From contig DCUZ01000016.1 of NCBI GenBank assembly GCA_002327305.1, forward strand, positions 1 to 64,000: 64,000 nucleotides of DNA, in the 5' to 3' direction. This DNA comes from Holophagales bacterium UBA2201 (GTDB lineage Bacteria > Acidobacteriota > Thermoanaerobaculia > UBA2201). This document shows positions 61,601 through 64,000 of this stretch, piece after piece. A program made the translations under genes and the position numbers. Numbering within the stretch: position 1 is the stretch's first letter; every line of letters starts with the position of its first letter. Below the pieces are notes generated by a model, which saw only the letters and a list, made by a program, of their open reading frames with translations, did not search any database and was not told the origin of the DNA.

Positions 61601-63573
61601 TGGACGGTCGGGGTGACATCGGTATCATAAAGCCACCCCGTGGTCGTTGTGGTGAAGATGGTATGGCTGGGGGTGGAGAGGTCGTATTCGATGGTCTTGG
61701 TCTCTCCGGTCTTGACGACGGAGGGATACTGGATTTTCGTGATCATTCCCGGAAGCTCGGTGTTTTCATAGAAATAGTTCGTGGTCTTTTCCAGGGCCGT
61801 CCCGAAGGCTTCGGTCAAGGTCGTCAGGCGTCCGGTGGTATCGTACTGCTTCTTCGTGATGTTGCTGTTGGCGTCGGTGATCTGCGTTGTTCGGTTGTGC
61901 TCATCGTATAGGAACGATGCATCCTGGAATCCGCACCCGCCCCCGCAGCTTCCTTGGATTTGGGTCACCAGCCCGCGCCCGCCCTGATATCTCCAGTCGT
62001 AGGTGGTGATGATATTAGTCGTGTCGTTCTGGTGTTCCGTTACAATGGTTGAGACATTGGAAGGGTAGGATATTTGTAACCATTCCTGATTACCCTCTTT
62101 GTAGGATGATGTCGCCCGGCGGCTGGAGTCGTAGGTGTGGGCTTCGAGGATTTGTCCGGCCCGGTTCTTCGCCTGGAGGAGGTTCTTGGGGCTGGCGGAA
62201 TCATAAACATATAGCCGGTCGGGATTGGCAGTGCCGTTGCCCGGAAAGAAGACCTGCGTCAGATAATTGTTCGTCCCGTCATAAAAGAACCGCCATGCCG
62301 TCGTGCCGTCCCAGAGGGTAATCTGATTGACGCGGTTGGAGGCATTGTAGGAGAGGGCGATGGTCCGGTTGAGAGGGTCCGTCACGCCCGTCAATCTTCC
62401 CCCCGTGTACGCGCCGGTGTAGCAGTTTCCGTAGAAATCGCATGACCGGTCCCACAAGCCTGAGCTTTTGGTGAAGCGCGTCGTGTTCCCGTTGAGGTCC
62501 GCGATTGTGAGCGTGCTCCCGTCGTCCATCATCGTGCCTTGCTGGTCATACGGCCAGTAGGCGGTGAAAGTGTTCGCGGAGGGGGCGTCTTCGAGGTAGT
62601 ACCGTTTGCGCCCTTCGGCGTTGACGTGGCGGTAGATTCTTCGGGTGTCCGAAAGAGTGTTGGTGAGGGTGAGGCGTTGGTTGAAGGTGTGCGTCCAGCC
62701 GTACCCCATCCAGCCGCCCGTCGTCGCCAGCACCTTCTCCTGGTTGTTGTAGGCCCGCGTGAAGGTGAAGCCGGCGATGTCGTCGAGGGTGAAATCGCTC
62801 TCATCGTAGTGCATGTTGCCGGAGGATACGTTGATGGGCCCGCCCACGCATACACTGCCGCCGCCCTCATTGCAGCATTCCCAATCGGGGGAGGCCGTAC
62901 AACCGCTCTCTAATGGTAGGGGGATCGGGACGCCCACAGAACCGCTGGTGAGGGACGAAGAGCAGCCTGAAGTCCCGGTGCACCGCTCCATGCGGGCGGA
63001 ATAATTCAGCGTGGTGCCCGCGGCGGAGCACGCCACGCCGAACACGGGATACCACGTCCCCTGCTCGAAACGGGGCTCGCAGAAGATGTCGGCCACACGG
63101 GCGTTCGAGCAGTTCTTCGCCCCGGTGTAGTCCTGGATGACGCACATACCCCCCGCCGCGCACCCCCACGGGTTGGTCTGGCACCAGTGGCACGGCGCCT
63201 GGAAAGGGACCGTCGCGACGATAGTGAATCCCCCCGATTTGGGGACTACCGAAGCCGACAAATCAATGGAATTGGAATATTGGGCGCTGGTACAGCCTGC
63301 GCAGGTGCCGGAACACATGCAACTGTAAGGGTAGCCGTAATCCTCAAGCTGTTTCTCACAAAGATGGCCCGGCACCGTGGCCGAGCCGTCATATCTACAC
63401 TGAAGGAGTTCTGCTGCACCCGAGGGGCATTGGTAGCAGGCCGAGGTCGGATACCCGACCGTCTGGTCGCAGCCTTGGGCGCATCCGCTCGGCGGCGGGA
63501 AATCCACGGCCAAACCCACCGCCGGGCTGAGGACCGTACCAAAGGAAAAGAGCACCGATAGCACCGCCTTCAT
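58672..63573 (-). CDS. Giant secreted RHS/YD-repeat protein
   Basis: 1633 residues with signal peptide (MKAVLSVLFSFGTVLSPAVG) and AAGGAGG before the ATG. A cysteine-rich N-terminal part (~25-245) and a DUF6531-like start ('GPINVSSGNMHYDESDFTL') lead into ~1100 residues of YD repeats ('YDALNRLSTIVYP', 'YDPAGNTLTETDA'). The RHS core is 'YYHTDHLMTPLAMTD...YNGHRWYGSRLGRYSTSDPAGLIEGGLNPFAY' and ends 'NFDFLGL'. The ~135-residue tip after it has 'KRHCYIVANSN', several Cys and 'GPNSNTYAGTVARAC', possibly a permuted papain-like fold. It is a polymorphic toxin or adhesion filament; the tip is followed by a Pro/Lys tail. Confidence 0.92.
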   Translation of the reverse strand: MKAVLSVLFSFGTVLSPAVGLAVDFPPPSGCAQGCDQTVGYPTSACYQCPSGAAELLQCRYDGSATVPGHLCEKQLEDYGYPYSCMCSGTCAGCTSAQYSNSIDLSASVVPKSGGFTIVATVPFQAPCHWCQTNPWGCAAGGMCVIQDYTGAKNCSNARVADIFCEPRFEQGTWYPVFGVACSAAGTTLNYSARMERCTGTSGCSSSLTSGSVGVPIPLPLESGCTASPDWECCNEGGGSVCVGGPINVSSGNMHYDESDFTLDDIAGFTFTRAYNNQEKVLATTGGWMGYGWTHTFNQRLTLTNTLSDTRRIYRHVNAEGRKRYYLEDAPSANTFTAYWPYDQQGTMMDDGSTLTIADLNGNTTRFTKSSGLWDRSCDFYGNCYTGAYTGGRLTGVTDPLNRTIALSYNASNRVNQITLWDGTTAWRFFYDGTNNYLTQVFFPGNGTANPDRLYVYDSASPKNLLQAKNRAGQILEAHTYDSSRRATSSYKEGNQEWLQISYPSNVSTIVTEHQNDTTNIITTYDWRYQGGRGLVTQIQGSCGGGCGFQDASFLYDEHNRTTQITDANSNITKKQYDTTGRLTTLTEAFGTALEKTTNYFYENTELPGMITKIQYPSVVKTGETKTIEYDLSTPSHTIFTTTTTGWLYDTDVTPTVHTETTTYDSAHRPIQHDGPRTDVADLTTWQYHPDGDSNLNLRGRLYRITNARGHIRQFENYDVFGTALLTTDPNGVQTQRTTDALGRVTVESILPHGIETETITTQTFFDDNGRLDYLIQPEGNVVNYTFDAAGRLTEYELEASMGAHGDKSVYTWDKHGNKTKEEYYQWQGGSYTQDKITEYAFDDHNRLWKTINPDATYTEYFYDPAGNLQYLDDANHPYTSGDHYTTHVYNALNRLQSTTVLDGAIPVTTQFGYDSHGNLTQVTDPEGHATTYTFDDFGDLRRTVSPDSGTTDRTYDPAGNTLTETDALSATTTRTYDALNRLSTIVYPIGSYNVTLTYDELATSYGIGRLTMVADSAGTTTFNYFKTGREKNETITISATPYTTAYTFDKNGNQTTLTHPDGRQVAYTVNTVIGKVSAISAVVNGSSQPLLSGMGYYPFGPQSAGTFGNGLSLARAFDLKYRPSSNANGPISTTYTHDDEFNITAISGSYSRSYGYDDLYRLTSASGLWGSMGYSYDRNGNRLTKTENADSTSYNYQSGTNRLTSTTGHEPESFTFNADGSITADSLHVYGYGSHGHMVNVDSGATASYFYDYQMRRREAVYPSKTVLFFYGLEGQLIAEKDLSSGFWTDYIYNRTEPVAQVVNQPPWMTIGSYLKADKTGGYVHLDWTLYGGNENFRVYRSTNDFTFSSPSMIQELTPKIYDDNVLGNSNNYAYKIFKGVPTDAVYYYHTDHLMTPLAMTDSSQASVWEGVYYPFGRLYGESGTVTNLLRFPGQVADAAVDNASLYYNGHRWYGSRLGRYSTSDPAGLIEGGLNPFAYSILNPISNFDFLGLSAKVCCRRVASTVAGDIFRKRHCYIVANSNTTYGLYPQKRGENSSTIGIPRTDDPRDQGGICKDCPRDCSAGDQDRCIKDASDNYPRGEYRLLGPNSNTYAGTVARACCKGGVPEGLGSAPGIDDNPPQPAPPTKPPKK

Positions 63574-64000
63574 AACTTCCCTCCTTTTCAGTCTATCATA
63601 GATAGACGCTGCGCCGGGGCTGAGCCCTTGAGGATCACCCCGGACGATTCACGCCCATGGGCTTCTGCCCTTGGGCCAAAGTCGGTTCCATCAAGTAGGT
63701 ACAAAAACAGCGGTTCTTGCTTACCTTGACTTTGAGATGGGCTCTAAGCAAGGAGTCGCCGAAAGAGGGGGGGGGTGACTAAGCGGCTTGGGATTTCCAT
63801 TCCATCATCTGCTAAAAGAGCGCTTGAAAAGGACCCTTTAGACATGCCTTTGGCGTCCCTCAGGGGTTCCTGGGCCTCGGCAAGGGGTGTCGCATGCCAA
63901 CACACTACACCCTGATAGCTATATTTGCCAAGTATGGCCTATTGAAGATTCTATATTTACAGCATTATTGCTTTGGTAGCCAAGCAAATTTTCCGTTTAT
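63574..64000. other. Gene-free stretch upstream of the RHS gene
   Basis: 427 bp without a supportable gene on either strand. A small dyad (TCTATCATAGATAGA, 63593-63607) lies just upstream of the RHS ribosome site and could be an operator or part of the promoter. The remainder shows nothing recognisable. Confidence 0.5.

Overview
This 64 kb window comes from a high-GC, LPS-bearing (Gram-negative) bacterium. The evidence is an outer-membrane set (skp/ompH, lpxD, fabZ, lpxA, lolA, a putative beta-barrel protein), yajC-secD-secF, and many signal peptides and lipoproteins. A Ser/Thr kinase, a SpoIIE-type phosphatase, a cyclase-TPR receptor, an ECF sigma/anti-sigma pair and a YD/RHS giant fit an Acidobacteriota-like, deltaproteobacterial-like or candidate-phylum genome. 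The exact phylum cannot be fixed from the sequence alone.

Layout. 1-5.9 kb: a wHTH fragment, a secreted IPT/TIG protein, REP-like palindromes, an MntA antitoxin with a deleted HepT toxin, an SRAP (HMCES/YedK) protein, a YciI-like secreted protein and a DUF1801 gene bracketed by a 17-nt repeat. 5.9-13.1 kb: a minus-strand defence cluster with two small PDDEXK-like nucleases, an Mrr-type endonuclease, an OLD-like ATPase-Toprim nuclease, and a type IIG restriction-modification gene disrupted by a four-helix-bundle (23S-IVS-like) element. 13.5-15.6 kb: a membrane protein, a ParE/antitoxin pair and a hypothetical. 15.9-29.3 kb is core: putative OMP, surE-pcm-apt, glycosyltransferase/radical-SAM/GT39 genes, folK, FYDLN-acid protein, lolA-tgt-yajC-secD-secF. 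29.3-35.5 kb is an accessory island (intact type IIG RM, HEPN-like protein, TM-wHTH protein, methyltransferase) lying between a C-terminal remnant and an intact copy of one host gene family. 36.3-42.3 kb is a tightly overlapping minus-strand lipid A operon: skp-lpxD-fabZ-lpxA-gnnA-like-mtnP-ABC ATPase-ABC permease. 42.5-55.7 kb holds YciI, YbjQ/anti-sigma/ECF sigma, an NhaD-like antiporter, OsmC, membrane glycosyltransferase-like and HEAT proteins, cyclase-TPR, a 3'-5' exonuclease, a DSP-type lipoprotein, and a convergent Ser/Thr kinase and PP2C phosphatase. 56-63.6 kb is an AT-richer minus-strand RHS/YD locus: a 1633-residue RHS protein followed by a lipoprotein, an HExxH cysteine-rich orphan module and two paralogous secreted proteins.

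Three window-wide signals stand out. (1) Several operon-first genes have a -10 box exactly 6 nt before the start codon (TTGAC-17-TANNNT-6-ATG/GTG), implying leaderless transcripts, whereas many internal operon genes have Shine-Dalgarno sequences or 4-nt overlaps. In two cases the same geometry starts a short ORF that overlaps the real gene by exactly 16 nt. (2) Tandem arrays with different sequences but nearly always a 7-nt period lie between genes, inside one gene, and as inverted flanks of the four-helix-bundle element. (3) Paralogous RM genes, one intact and one broken by that element, let the rearrangement be read directly.
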